Positions 17,222 to 26,492 of a stretch of 64,000 nt of DNA are shown here, one piece after another. The stretch covers positions 1 to 64,000 of the forward strand of contig JANRLV010000116.1 of the NCBI GenBank assembly GCA_033762195.1. The letters are read 5' to 3'. The number at the start of each line of letters is the position of its first letter. Position 1 is the first letter of the stretch. A program made the position numbers and the translations under genes. Source of the DNA: SpSt-398 sp033762195. Its GTDB lineage: Bacteria; Bacteroidota; Bacteroidia; Chitinophagales; Chitinophagaceae. The notes under the pieces are model-generated. The model was not told the origin of the DNA. It did not search any database and was given only the letters and a program-made list of their open reading frames with translations.

Positions 17222-18436
17222 TTACTTGTTCGCCTCTGGCACATCGACTACCAACTCATTCCAGTCCATTTTCCCTTTCAGGTTATTGGCATTTCTCCGG
17301 AACCCCCATAGACCTCCATGCAGGATATAGATATTCTTGAACCCCAATTTTCGAATCAACAGGGCTGTTTCAAATACCTCATCATTCATGGCAATCGAAT
17401 AGATCAGGATCGGTTTCTTTTTATCGGCCATCAGATGGCCATCTTCCCATTGTTTGGCAGGCACATTCACGGCTTTCTTCAGGTGGCCAATGTTTTCCCA
17501 GCTATCGGGCGATTTGTTTTCAAAAACCTCCGTTTTCCGGATATCAATGATCAGCGAATTATCATCATTGATAAGGGCAACTGCTTGTTCGGGACCAGCC
17601 ATTTTGAAAGGAGAGTTCGATTGATGCCGGATAACCGTAGGGATGGAATAGAACAAAGTGGCTTCGATCCAATCCTCAAGGCCGCCGTAGAGTATGTTCA
17701 CTTCACTATAACCCTGTTCCACCAGAAGCCGGGCTGTTTTGGTCACATCCTCTCCAAACGCATCGATCAGTAAGAGCGGTTTATCACGAGGAATCTTTTT
17801 AAGTGAACCCATGATCTGATCGGCTGGAATATGGGTGGCGCCTTTGATCTTTCCTAAATGATTCAGGGCTTCTGCTGAAGCAATACCCTTATAGGCAGAG
17901 TCTGCCCTGGTGTCAATAATAAAGAACGGATTTTTTTCAATGCTGTTTTCCATTACTGTTTTTGCCGTCAGCCATCGATAGGGGAGACCGGAGGTATAGA
18001 TATCACTCAGGCAATATTCTTTTTTATTTTTTTCAGAGAGTATACGCGACATACCCCCATTTATATTGAATACCCGGCTAAAGCCGCTATCACTTAATAA
18101 TTTCGAGGCCCTGCGGCTTCGCTGGCTATGGGAGCAATACAGAAAGACAGCTTTATCCTTATAGGCATCCAATTCCTTCCAGCGTTTGGGAAGTTCGCCA
18201 ACAGGGATATTGAGGGCGCCTTTTAATCGACCAATATTGGCCCCATCAAATCCTGAGGTATCGGCATATTCACCCGGACTGCGTACATCAATGATCACAT
18301 AACCGGGGTTCTTTGTGAAGGCATCACAAAGGTCTTCCGGAAAAATGTTGGTGAAAAGTTTGTTGTCAAACCGATAGGGTTGTGCAGCACCAGTAGCAAG
18401 CATACCCATGAACAGAAGGCATATTAACAGACGCAT
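17222..18436 (-). CDS. Exported protein with three rhodanese domains, only the first with a catalytic Cys
   Basis: A 404-residue protein with a signal peptide (about 1-19). Three rhodanese-like domains follow at about 30-135, 155-265 and 280-385, each with the typical D-x-R near its start (IIDVRSPGEY, IIDTRADSAY, IIDIRKTEVF) and a GG(L/M) near its end. The first has Cys101 in LYCSHSQRS, the position that carries persulfide. In the second the equivalent residue is Asp225 (LLLIDAFGED) and in the third Ser347 (ILIYSIAMND), so these two are likely non-catalytic. The protein may transfer sulfur, sense thiols or bind partners in the periplasm. It is monocistronic with its own terminator. Confidence 0.85.
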   Translation of the reverse strand: MRLLICLLFMGMLATGAAQPYRFDNKLFTNIFPEDLCDAFTKNPGYVIIDVRSPGEYADTSGFDGANIGRLKGALNIPVGELPKRWKELDAYKDKAVFLYCSHSQRSRRASKLLSDSGFSRVFNINGGMSRILSEKNKKEYCLSDIYTSGLPYRWLTAKTVMENSIEKNPFFIIDTRADSAYKGIASAEALNHLGKIKGATHIPADQIMGSLKKIPRDKPLLLIDAFGEDVTKTARLLVEQGYSEVNILYGGLEDWIEATLFYSIPTVIRHQSNSPFKMAGPEQAVALINDDNSLIIDIRKTEVFENKSPDSWENIGHLKKAVNVPAKQWEDGHLMADKKKPILIYSIAMNDEVFETALLIRKLGFKNIYILHGGLWGFRRNANNLKGKMDWNELVVDVPEANK

Positions 18437-18558
18437 GGGATTGGAATTTCAAAAAAGGTAGCCATTTTTTTCCTATCAACTGCACGAAAATGACAAAAGG
18501 CAGGTTTCAGGGGACAGAACCGGATTTTTGATTTATTTTCAGGCATTAAAGGGAAATT

Positions 18559-20046
18559 ATGGTATTAAGCAGGATATGGTCTGCCTTTGTCATCATTGCC
18601 ATTCTTGTAGCGGGGATCCGCATGGCTGGGGGGGATAAAACGATCTTTACCCGGATGGTGGTTGGCAAGTCATCTGACAAATATGATAGTGTTTATTATT
18701 ACGCCCTGGGAAACCCGGTGAATCAGGGGTTGTCTGAAAAATATGGGGATTTTTTGCGCGAATACGGGTACCATAAAACGCCCGATCCGATAAAAGCGAC
18801 CATCCTCTTGTCGGATGGGAAACAAGCCGATTCGGTTAATACCCTTCTTTCCAACCATCCCGGACTTACTTCTTTCACCTTTGTTTCCATTCAGAAAAAA
18901 CTGGTTCGGAAAGTAGATGGCATCATTGAAACGGCCAAGAATGCGGTAATGGATATCATTTTACCACTCGTAGGAATATTGGCCTTATTCATGGGTTTTT
19001 TGAATATTGCCGAAAAAGCAGGGGGTGTACGATTCCTTTCCCGGATTATAGGGCCTTTCTTTTCCCGGATATTTCCGGATATTCCCAAAGGCCATCCGGC
19101 CACCGGGCATATGCTCATGAATTTTTCCGCCAATCTTTTGAACCTGGATAATGCCGCCACACCTTTTGGATTAAAGGCCATGGAGAGCCTGCAGGAATTG
19201 AACCCTAATAAGGCAGTGGCTTCCAATGCACAGATCATGTTCATGGCCCTCCACGCTTCAGGGCTTACGCTGATACCGGTGACCATCATAGCCTTCCGTT
19301 CGGGACTGGGCGCAGCCAATCCCACGGATATTTTCATCCCTTGCATGATCGCCACCTTTGTGGCTACCATAGCAGCCTTATTTATCGTTTCCTTTAAGCA
19401 GAAGATCAACCTGCTGCAACCTGTCGTAATGGGATGGATATTGGGGATATCGGCATTGATCGCTTTATTGGTGACCTACGTAACCAGCCTGGATGGTAAG
19501 ACTGCCCAATCCTTTTCCGGGGTCATGAGCAATGGGGTCATTCTGGCGATTTTCCTATTGATTGTACTGGGAGGGGTGTATAAAAAGATCGATGTGTTTG
19601 ACGCCTTTGTGGAAGGTGCAAAAGGCGGCTTCGAAACCGCAGTACGGATCATACCCTATATCGTGGGTATGCTGGTGGCTATTAGCATGCTGCGTACCAG
19701 TGGCAGTTTTGATGTGGTGATCAATGGGATCAAATATCTTTTTGCGGCTATGGGAACAGATACCCGTTTTGTAGACGGGTTACCAACGGCCCTGATCAAA
19801 CCGCTGAGTGGCAGTGGAGCCCGGGGAATGATGCTGGACACCATGAAAACATTTGGCGCCGATTCTTTTGCCGGTCGCCTGGCCTGTGTGCTACAAGGAT
19901 CTTCTGATACCACCTTTTATGTGATCGCGGTTTATTTCGGCTCTATCAGCGTTAAAAATACACGCTATGCGGTGGGGGCCATGCTGCTGGCTGATCTGGC
20001 AGGTATAATCACGTCTATCCTTCTTGCCTACCTATTCTTCGGTTAG
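18559..20046 (+). CDS. SpmA-SpmB fused nucleoside-recognition (Gate) membrane protein
   Basis: A 495-residue polytopic membrane protein joining the two Gate-domain proteins that are separate SpmA and SpmB in spore formers. The SpmA-like half includes an N-terminal hydrophobic segment, then a ~90-residue soluble stretch (about 35-120), then helices with the conserved segment MNFSANLLNLDNAATPFGLKA split around 190. The SpmB-like half (about 330-495) carries FVEGAKGGFETAVRIIPY and LPTALIKPLSGSGARGMM, with LQGSSDTTFYVIAVYFGS near the end. The substrate is unknown; Gate proteins are thought to move solutes. Fused versions are common in Bacteroidota, which do not form spores, so the spore name should not be taken literally. 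Confidence 0.88.
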   Translation: MVLSRIWSAFVIIAILVAGIRMAGGDKTIFTRMVVGKSSDKYDSVYYYALGNPVNQGLSEKYGDFLREYGYHKTPDPIKATILLSDGKQADSVNTLLSNHPGLTSFTFVSIQKKLVRKVDGIIETAKNAVMDIILPLVGILALFMGFLNIAEKAGGVRFLSRIIGPFFSRIFPDIPKGHPATGHMLMNFSANLLNLDNAATPFGLKAMESLQELNPNKAVASNAQIMFMALHASGLTLIPVTIIAFRSGLGAANPTDIFIPCMIATFVATIAALFIVSFKQKINLLQPVVMGWILGISALIALLVTYVTSLDGKTAQSFSGVMSNGVILAIFLLIVLGGVYKKIDVFDAFVEGAKGGFETAVRIIPYIVGMLVAISMLRTSGSFDVVINGIKYLFAAMGTDTRFVDGLPTALIKPLSGSGARGMMLDTMKTFGADSFAGRLACVLQGSSDTTFYVIAVYFGSISVKNTRYAVGAMLLADLAGIITSILLAYLFFG

Positions 20047-20061
20047 TATTCTACTTCGTGT

Positions 20062-20144
20062 CCTTCCTGCTTCTTTGTGCCCTTCGTGTCCTCCTACGCC
20101 CGACTTGCGTAGGAGGACACGAAGGACACAAAGAAGCAGGAAGG
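20062..20144. repeat. 38-bp near-perfect hairpin (CACGAAGGACAC type)
   Basis: Arms 20062-20099 and 20107-20144 pair over 37 of 38 positions (mismatch C80/A126 within the 20 kb block) around a 7-nt loop. It lies 16 bp after the SpmAB stop codon and about 50 bp before the 3' end of the convergent DUF2442 gene. It codes for nothing visible. The unit is made of internally repeated CTTCGTGTCC/CTTTGTGCCC words. Confidence 0.85.
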
Positions 20145-20196
20145 GAAAACCCAATGACTGGAACTGGGGTTAGGCGCAGAGTGTATCAAACTCAAC

Positions 20197-20547
20197 CTAT
20201 ATAGAAATTTTTCCAGCATAAAGCTGTTCTACTGGAAATATTAAATCCCATTCCTCTCCCCAGACAATATTCCCGTCTTCAATGGAAAAATTAATAAAAT
20301 TGGCTGGTTCAAGGTATTTTTCTAAGTAGGTATCCCTTTTTGAATTTAGGAATGGAAAAAAGTCTATTTCCTTTCTGGATCCATCCGAAAAAATAGCCAA
20401 AATTTTAAATGGTTCCTGAAGAGAGGCAGAAGTAACTCTGATATCTTTATTGTATTTCGCCAATATCTTTTTGACCAAATTTACAATTGGTTTTTCGTGA
20501 AAACCAGAAAAATGATTTAAAGTATATTTTATTGAGTGGTCAGGCAT
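20197..20547 (-). CDS. DUF2442 family protein
   Basis: The ATG at 20547 is preferred because it sits 5 bp after the stop of the DUF4160 gene; an upstream in-frame ATG at 20586 would overlap that gene by 34 bp. The 116-residue product has the DUF2442 core: RVTSASLQEPFKILAIFSDG, then KEIDFFPFL, then a central acidic stretch and NFSIEDGNIVWGEEWDLIFP near the C-terminus. Function is unknown. DUF2442 genes commonly follow DUF4160 genes, a pairing that has been proposed to be toxin-antitoxin-like. The gene is clearly more AT-rich than its neighbours, which suggests acquisition from elsewhere. Confidence 0.8.
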   Translation of the reverse strand: MPDHSIKYTLNHFSGFHEKPIVNLVKKILAKYNKDIRVTSASLQEPFKILAIFSDGSRKEIDFFPFLNSKRDTYLEKYLEPANFINFSIEDGNIVWGEEWDLIFPVEQLYAGKISI

Positions 20548-20552
20548 GTATA

Positions 20553-20813
20553 TTAAGGTTTTTTGCCTTTTAGGAAAAGATCCCATCCTATAATAAAATC
20601 GTCTCTTTTTTCAATTACAATTTTACTTATTAGTGTTAGCTCCCTTTTTTTAAATTTGATTGAAGTTAATTTTTCTATTTTTAAACATGCTTCTCCCTCT
20701 TTTTTGAAATAAATCTTCACTTCTGCGCCATCTTTTCTCACATGAATATGATACGGATGGTCATTTGAATAAAAAAAGAAAACAAAACCTCTGTAGGTAT
20801 GCAATCTCGGCAT
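20553..20813 (-). CDS. DUF4160 family protein
   Basis: An 86-residue protein matching DUF4160: a start such as MPRLHTYRGFVFFFYSNDH, the signature HPYHIHVRKDGAEVKI, and a C-terminal helix (LTLISKIVIEKRDDFIIGWD). It is the first gene of a two-gene unit with DUF2442, sharing its AT-rich composition. The HIHV histidines could bind metal or be catalytic, but no activity is established. Role in a toxin-antitoxin-like module is inferred from gene pairing, small size and composition only. Confidence 0.85.
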   Translation of the reverse strand: MPRLHTYRGFVFFFYSNDHPYHIHVRKDGAEVKIYFKKEGEACLKIEKLTSIKFKKRELTLISKIVIEKRDDFIIGWDLFLKGKKP

Positions 20814-20889
20814 TCACAAAAATAGATTCCAGCACTGAACAAGAAGCTATTTTCGACAACAGTTTCCACGAGGTGTTTATACATAACAA

Positions 20890-20920
20890 AGAAAAAACCG
20901 CTCCGAGGAATCGGAACGGT
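20890..20920 (-). terminator. Terminator after the DUF4397 gene and SusCD operon
   Basis: A 10-bp stem with one mismatch (arms ending at 20920 and starting near 20898) and a short loop GGAA-like. Read on the minus strand it is followed by TTTTTTC. It lies 28 bp past the DUF4397 stop. Confidence 0.75.
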
Positions 20921-20947
20921 CTTTCTTCTATACTGCTGCTTATGTGA

Positions 20948-21685
20948 CTAATAATTGGAGAACGAGGTAAGTGTTCTGGCAATACCTGTTGTTCCCGTTG
21001 TTTGGTACCTTCCACGGAAAATAACGGTATAGCTTCTTTTCTGCGTAGGGAAGAAGTTTGACAAAGTAGCCAGGTTAGTGGTTGTCCCCGTTGCCCTTAC
21101 ATACAACGTATCATTTTGCGATGGATATGGAATAAAGGGTGTAACACCTGTGGAAGGGATATTCGAGAACACATTCGATGCCCGGCGGGTAGAGTAAACA
21201 TCTACATTCGGGATCGACACGGAGGAGAAGATCATGTTTGCAAACCTCACCCGGGCGGTGGTATCTGTTGGAACGACGATATCATCAAATACCATTTTAT
21301 ACTTAACCCTTGACAGTGTGTCATAGGTAAACACGGTATACCTTTTTCCTTTTTCAAATACGGCACTAAAGGAAATGGGGTTTTGAGCGGATGTGCCCAG
21401 CGTGTCCTTGATCAGGATCTGGTTGCCACCAGGGGCGACGGCAGTATAATACCCGGTAGAAGGGAATAAACCGGAAAAGGCCACGGCTGCCCCAGTTACC
21501 TGTATATTGTTTACATATACATAATTACGGGTGGTGCCTAAAGCTGCATTGTAAAGCCGGAAATAGCTCTTATCGGGGTCTGTATTGTCTGTCATCACTT
21601 TGTTGAATTCCTTTTTACAGGCGCCCAGTACAAGCACTCCCGCCAGAAGGATCAGACCACTATATTTTAAATTCATTCGTTTCAT
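20948..21685 (-). CDS. DUF4397 domain lipoprotein
   Basis: A 245-residue lipoprotein with lipobox LVLGACKKE (Cys near 22). The rest is beta-rich and matches DUF4397: RLYNAALGTTRNYVYVNN, a central SFSAVFEKGKRYTVFTYDTL and RVRFANMIFSSVSIPNVDVYSTR, two related copies of an FAN-type repeat. It is the last gene of the DeoR-SusC-SusD unit, 18 bp after the SusD stop, so it is probably a surface-exposed accessory lipoprotein of the same transporter. Exact role unknown. Confidence 0.85.
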   Translation of the reverse strand: MKRMNLKYSGLILLAGVLVLGACKKEFNKVMTDNTDPDKSYFRLYNAALGTTRNYVYVNNIQVTGAAVAFSGLFPSTGYYTAVAPGGNQILIKDTLGTSAQNPISFSAVFEKGKRYTVFTYDTLSRVKYKMVFDDIVVPTDTTARVRFANMIFSSVSIPNVDVYSTRRASNVFSNIPSTGVTPFIPYPSQNDTLYVRATGTTTNLATLSNFFPTQKRSYTVIFRGRYQTTGTTGIARTLTSFSNY

Positions 21686-21703
21686 GTCCTAAGTTTTGGT
21701 TGA

Positions 21704-23329
21704 TTAAGGTTGGGAGAACCACTGTTCTTTCGTGTTGTAATCTAATGCCAGCGCGCCGATCCTGTCCAGTTCAGCAACATTATATAGATATTCTGAATTA
21801 TATCGGGGGCGTGCACGGTAGACCCATTTACCATTATTATTGATAAATAAATCGGTGCCAGATGGGGGAGTGAAACCAGTATATACCTGCACACCGCTTT
21901 CAATGTCGGAATAATGAAATCTCCGCATATCAGTCCAGGTTTCAAGGGCACCAAAGCCATATAGTGCAATGTACTTCTGTAACATTATATGAGCCAATTT
22001 CAGGTTAGCTACAGAAGGTACTACGTTCGGGTTGGCGAGGTAAGCGGCTTTGCTTGCCGGTGTTATTTGAAAATCTGCAGGAACTCCATCATTGTATGTG
22101 CTGGTAAGTAAATCAAAATTCAAACTGATTCCAAGAGTATAAGCAGCCAGAGCGCCGGGTTTGTCACCTTTTCGGTAAAGCGCCTCCGCCTTCATAAATT
22201 GAATTTCTGAAGCGGTGATAACAGGAAATGGAGAACCATTCTTAAAAATATAACGGCAACCGGTATCAAGGGTAGGCGGAGTGGTTGTACCAAAGGTCCC
22301 TCCCCAAAAATTTTGGGGCTGGTCTCCAGCGGCCAATCCCGATGTTCCTTTGTTCATTAACACCCCTCGGAATGTGCCATTCGTATTTGGACGCAGAAGG
22401 TAATAAGCCCGGGGATCTGCCACAGTGGGGAATGTGGCATTCGTCCCATTCAATAAGTCGCATATATAAGCACTTTGACGCAAAGCGCCAACGTTATTTC
22501 TATAAGGTCCATAGAAATTAGATGTGCCGGTTACTCCTGTATTCGCAAATTTAGCCATCGCATTATCAGCATTGCTGCTCATTGCCAGGTTAGCATAGTG
22601 TATTACAGAATCAGGGTTGTAAATGGACTTATTTGATAATCGATTGAAACTTCTGGCCATAACCGCATATACAAATTTTTTCCATTTTTGCGCGTCTCCA
22701 TTGAAAAAATAGGCATCGCCCTTCGCCAGATTAGCCTGGCTGGACTGGCCATCTGTACGCTCCAGATAAGCTAATGCATTACGGCAGTTGATTCGCACAG
22801 AATCATATACTTCCTCCTGGGTACTATATTGAAAGGTAAGTAAGTCAACATCGAACGCATTTTTCAAAATAACTTCGCCATACATATCTGTCAGCGTCAG
22901 CCAGCTCCATGCCCGAATTGCATATCCAACGCCAACGTAATCCCATTTTTCTTCTTCCTTTCCCCAAAAAATCATTTTATTCAGGTTATGGCCCATGCCA
23001 AAATAGTGCATCGCCCAAACTGATCCCAATACATCACTTGCCCCTGTGGCACCTCCCATTTGGTCATATTGGCTACCTGCTGTATTAGTTCCCCAGTACT
23101 GCACATAACGGCCAACATATAAGCCGTCATTGGCAATACCATAGGCGCTTCCAGCTGCAGCCGAACTACCAATGAAGTTCCCGATAATGCCTGGCAGCAA
23201 AGTCTCAACCGGTACCTTGGTGGGGGCGTTAGGGTTGTTAAAGGCTTCATCAATCTTCTTGGTACATCCGCTAACCACTAAGGTCAACATCCCAAGAGTT
23301 GCCAGTATAATTTTGAATCTATTTTTCAT
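21704..23329 (-). CDS. SusD/RagB-like nutrient-binding outer-membrane lipoprotein
   Basis: A 541-residue lipoprotein with lipobox LVVSGCTKK (Cys22). SusD proteins sit on the outside of the outer membrane as the lid of the SusC channel and capture glycans or peptides. The sequence shows the helical TPR-like scaffold of the family (YAIRAWSWLTLTDMYGEVI, SEIQFMKAEALYRKGDKPGA, KYIALYGFGALETWTDMRR). It lies 20 bp after susC. No hydrolase is encoded nearby, so the substrate cannot be predicted from context. Confidence 0.93.
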   Translation of the reverse strand: MKNRFKIILATLGMLTLVVSGCTKKIDEAFNNPNAPTKVPVETLLPGIIGNFIGSSAAAGSAYGIANDGLYVGRYVQYWGTNTAGSQYDQMGGATGASDVLGSVWAMHYFGMGHNLNKMIFWGKEEEKWDYVGVGYAIRAWSWLTLTDMYGEVILKNAFDVDLLTFQYSTQEEVYDSVRINCRNALAYLERTDGQSSQANLAKGDAYFFNGDAQKWKKFVYAVMARSFNRLSNKSIYNPDSVIHYANLAMSSNADNAMAKFANTGVTGTSNFYGPYRNNVGALRQSAYICDLLNGTNATFPTVADPRAYYLLRPNTNGTFRGVLMNKGTSGLAAGDQPQNFWGGTFGTTTPPTLDTGCRYIFKNGSPFPVITASEIQFMKAEALYRKGDKPGALAAYTLGISLNFDLLTSTYNDGVPADFQITPASKAAYLANPNVVPSVANLKLAHIMLQKYIALYGFGALETWTDMRRFHYSDIESGVQVYTGFTPPSGTDLFINNNGKWVYRARPRYNSEYLYNVAELDRIGALALDYNTKEQWFSQP

Positions 23330-23349
23330 TTCAATTCTTTTTTATTTGT

Positions 23350-26300
23350 TTAGAATCCAGCTCTGATGCCAAAGTTGTAGCTGACAGGTGTCGGCAGGGT
23401 GCCATAATCAAATCCAAAGGCACCTACACCGCGGCTACCCGCCGATACGCCATTCACAGCAGGATCGGCTCCTTTATAGTTGGTAAAGAGGAGCAGGTCA
23501 TTCCCGGTCAGGAAGAAACCAAGACTCTTCAACCCTCTGATCTTGCTAATCATGTTACTGGGGAAATTATAGCTGATGGAAACATCACGCAAACGGAACC
23601 AGTTGACATCCTTTTGGATAAAGGCCTCTTCCGGCCAAGCCCCGGTGCTGGTATAATAAGCATCATTGTAAGCCGGTAAAACAGCAATGGTGTTCTTTGT
23701 CGGATTGGCTGAATTTTGTTTGCCATCATTCAGTACTCCTTCAATCACGCGGGGTGTGAAGCGGTCGGCTGTCAGGAAACTACGACCTACGCCGGTCAGG
23801 AACATTTCGGTTCCATTGAAAATATCACCCCCTACTTTCAGGTCCCAAAGGAAACTGAAACGCCAATTTTTATACCTGAAGTTGTTGATCGTACCCATTG
23901 TAAAATCGGGGTTGCGGTCGCCTCTTTTTTGAAAGGTAGCATCAACAATGGGGAATCCATTCAAGGGATTTATCAATATGTCTCCCGCATTGTTTCGTGA
24001 ATAACCATAGGCAGTGATGGAGGTGGTAGGTCCATTCAATACAATACCTCCTCTGGCATTACCATACAACCACGTATCAGCCAGATAAAACTCTGAAATG
24101 TTTCTGGGCAGTTTAACTACTTTATTCCACATGCGGTTGAAATTTACGCGGATATTCCATCCCCAGTCACTTGTATTGATGATAGAAGCATCCAATGTAA
24201 ATTCGACTCCCTGATTACGGGTACTGCCGGCATTCTGAGTATTCAAAACATATCCTGTTCCGTAACTCAAACGGAAGTTCTCAAGAATTTGATCTTCATT
24301 GAGTGTGTTATAAAAGGCGAGGTCAATTCCCAACTTACTCTTGAAAAGCTTGATCTCAGTACCAATTTCATAGGTTTTTTGCTTCTCCGGAACGAGGTCA
24401 GGATTGTTATTATTAAATCCATATGAATAACCTCCTCCTGAAGCAAAATTGTTCACAAAGACAGATTGGGTGGAATAGGGCGAATTCAAACGGGCCGTAC
24501 TGGCAAGCGACGTGCGCAATTTCCAGTAACTGATGGCGCCTTTCTTGATCCCCGGAAGGAGATCTGACATGATCATACTTAAGCTGGCGCCAGGGTAGTT
24601 GTAACTCCTGTTTTGAGAAGGCAGGGTTGAAGCCTGCTCAAAACGGTGGGTGTAATTCAGGAATATCATGTTCTTATAGCTGATAGCAGCCTCACCAAAA
24701 TAGGCCATCTGCCGTGTAATTTGCTGATTGTACTCCCCATTGTTGTTGCGAAGCAGCCGTACACGCGTCGCGGGATCCGTATTGGAAGAGTCGGTGGAAG
24801 TAGGGGAGGTCAGCTTGTTGCCCACAATGGCAAACATCTGTGTTTCATAATCCTGCCACATGGTACCAACCATTACACGGCCACTGAAATCACCAATTTT
24901 CTTCTTCGCCGTGGCCGTAATCGTGTGGTTATATCCTTTGTATTTTCTCCAATAATTATCCAGCTGGCCATTGAGGGAAGCGGCTATATAAAAAGACTGG
25001 GGATGATATAAAGTAAAGCCCTCTGATTCGTAGGTATCATACCCAAATCGACCAGCAAGCGTCAACCAATCTGTGGGGGTAATATTGATACCCATACTGG
25101 CAGTATACCGATTAGTTTCGTCTTCACTCTTATTGAATGTTGTATTAAAGAACGGGTTGTCATAGTCAGCGTTCGCGTTGGCATTGAATAACGGCAATTT
25201 TGAACCGTTGGCATCGACAAAATTGCGGATATCATTTTCATTCGGCCAGATCAGGAGGCTGAGCATATACCCACCCGCACTCCGTAGCACTTTTTTGTTT
25301 TCCGAGCGAACGAAAGAGATAGATGGAATAAGCTCTATCATCTTACCGATCCGGGTGGTATTCGAAAGACGCAGGTTGATCTTCTTATAATCATTATTGG
25401 GTACTACGCCTTCCTGGTCGAGATAGGAGGCGGAGAAACGGAACACCGAATTCTTTACCCCAAAATCAACACCAAGGTTGTGTGTTTGTGTCTTACCCGT
25501 GCGGAAGAAGTTGTGAATATTGTCATACAACTTGGTGCCTTCGGGAATGGCAGGTCCAAAATACCGGAAGATATTGGACTCGGATCCATTGGTACCATTG
25601 GTGTACTTGTCAATGAAGTCAGGAAAACGAGTGATGCGTTGAAACTTGAAGTTATTATCATATTGCACCGCCAGTTTGTTTGACTTGGCCTTCCTGGTGG
25701 TGATCACGATGGCTCCCGAACTGGCTTGCGAACCATACAGCGCGGTGGCCTCTGGCCCCTTCAGGATTGTGATCGTTTCAATGTCATTCGGGTTCAGGTC
25801 GGCGATACGGTTGGTATAGTCGTTGTTCCGGTTGGGCCTGTCGGAAGCTAAACCTACACCCTGACCACCATTGGAGGTTTCATTCACCGTCTGGTTGTCC
25901 ATGATGATACCATCCACAACAAACAGGGGTTCATTACTCAGGGAAAGGGAGTTAAATCCGCGCAATACAATAGAGGAGGAGGCGCCGGCAGTTCCACTCG
26001 AAGGAGTGATGGTCAAACCTGCAGCCCGTCCCTGTAAACCATTCAGGAAGTTTTCCCGTTGGGTTTCGGCAATTTCTTTACCACCCAGGCTCTGGGCTGA
26101 ATAACCCAGCTCGCGTGGATTCCGTTTGATGTCCATGGCAGTTACCACTACTTCTTCCAGCGCCACTTCTTTGCTGGTCAGTGAAATGGACATGGGGGAA
26201 GTGGAAGAGGTTACTTTTTCCTCGATAGATTCATAACCAACATAGGAGAATTGAAGCACATCGCCGGGTTTGGCGGCAATGGTAAATTTCCCGGACGCAT

Positions 26301-26466
26301 CCGTCTGGGTTCCTGTGTTCGATCCCTTCACCTTGACGGTCACCCCGGATATGGGGTTCCTGTCCTGGGTGGAAGTGACCACACCGGAGATGTTCTTTTG
26401 CTGTGCATAGAGGGCATTACCCCACAACAATAGAACGGCTACTAGAGCATGCAGAATTTTTCTCAT
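23350..26466 (-). CDS. SusC/RagA-like TonB-dependent outer-membrane channel
   Basis: A 1,038-residue TonB-linked outer-membrane transporter. After a signal peptide (about 1-21, ending ALYAQQ) comes a carboxypeptidase-regulatory-like domain (about 26-100, ISGVVTSTQDRNPISGVTV), then the plug (EEVVVTAM, GLQGRAAGLTITPSSGTAG, YGSQASSGAIVITTRK), then the 22-strand barrel ending NFGIRAGF. It imports a nutrient together with the SusD lipoprotein encoded next. A DeoR regulator gene ends 26 bp upstream on the same strand, so it is likely the first gene of the operon. Confidence 0.95.
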   Translation of the reverse strand: MRKILHALVAVLLLWGNALYAQQKNISGVVTSTQDRNPISGVTVKVKGSNTGTQTDASGKFTIAAKPGDVLQFSYVGYESIEEKVTSSTSPMSISLTSKEVALEEVVVTAMDIKRNPRELGYSAQSLGGKEIAETQRENFLNGLQGRAAGLTITPSSGTAGASSSIVLRGFNSLSLSNEPLFVVDGIIMDNQTVNETSNGGQGVGLASDRPNRNNDYTNRIADLNPNDIETITILKGPEATALYGSQASSGAIVITTRKAKSNKLAVQYDNNFKFQRITRFPDFIDKYTNGTNGSESNIFRYFGPAIPEGTKLYDNIHNFFRTGKTQTHNLGVDFGVKNSVFRFSASYLDQEGVVPNNDYKKINLRLSNTTRIGKMIELIPSISFVRSENKKVLRSAGGYMLSLLIWPNENDIRNFVDANGSKLPLFNANANADYDNPFFNTTFNKSEDETNRYTASMGINITPTDWLTLAGRFGYDTYESEGFTLYHPQSFYIAASLNGQLDNYWRKYKGYNHTITATAKKKIGDFSGRVMVGTMWQDYETQMFAIVGNKLTSPTSTDSSNTDPATRVRLLRNNNGEYNQQITRQMAYFGEAAISYKNMIFLNYTHRFEQASTLPSQNRSYNYPGASLSMIMSDLLPGIKKGAISYWKLRTSLASTARLNSPYSTQSVFVNNFASGGGYSYGFNNNNPDLVPEKQKTYEIGTEIKLFKSKLGIDLAFYNTLNEDQILENFRLSYGTGYVLNTQNAGSTRNQGVEFTLDASIINTSDWGWNIRVNFNRMWNKVVKLPRNISEFYLADTWLYGNARGGIVLNGPTTSITAYGYSRNNAGDILINPLNGFPIVDATFQKRGDRNPDFTMGTINNFRYKNWRFSFLWDLKVGGDIFNGTEMFLTGVGRSFLTADRFTPRVIEGVLNDGKQNSANPTKNTIAVLPAYNDAYYTSTGAWPEEAFIQKDVNWFRLRDVSISYNFPSNMISKIRGLKSLGFFLTGNDLLLFTNYKGADPAVNGVSAGSRGVGAFGFDYGTLPTPVSYNFGIRAGF

Positions 26467-26492
26467 AGCGAGTTTTTTAAAATAAATAGCAG

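Noticed and set aside
18559..20046. Sporulation role suggested by SpmA/SpmB similarity
   Set aside because: Gate-domain fusions occur widely in non-sporulating Bacteroidota and no sporulation gene is in the window.
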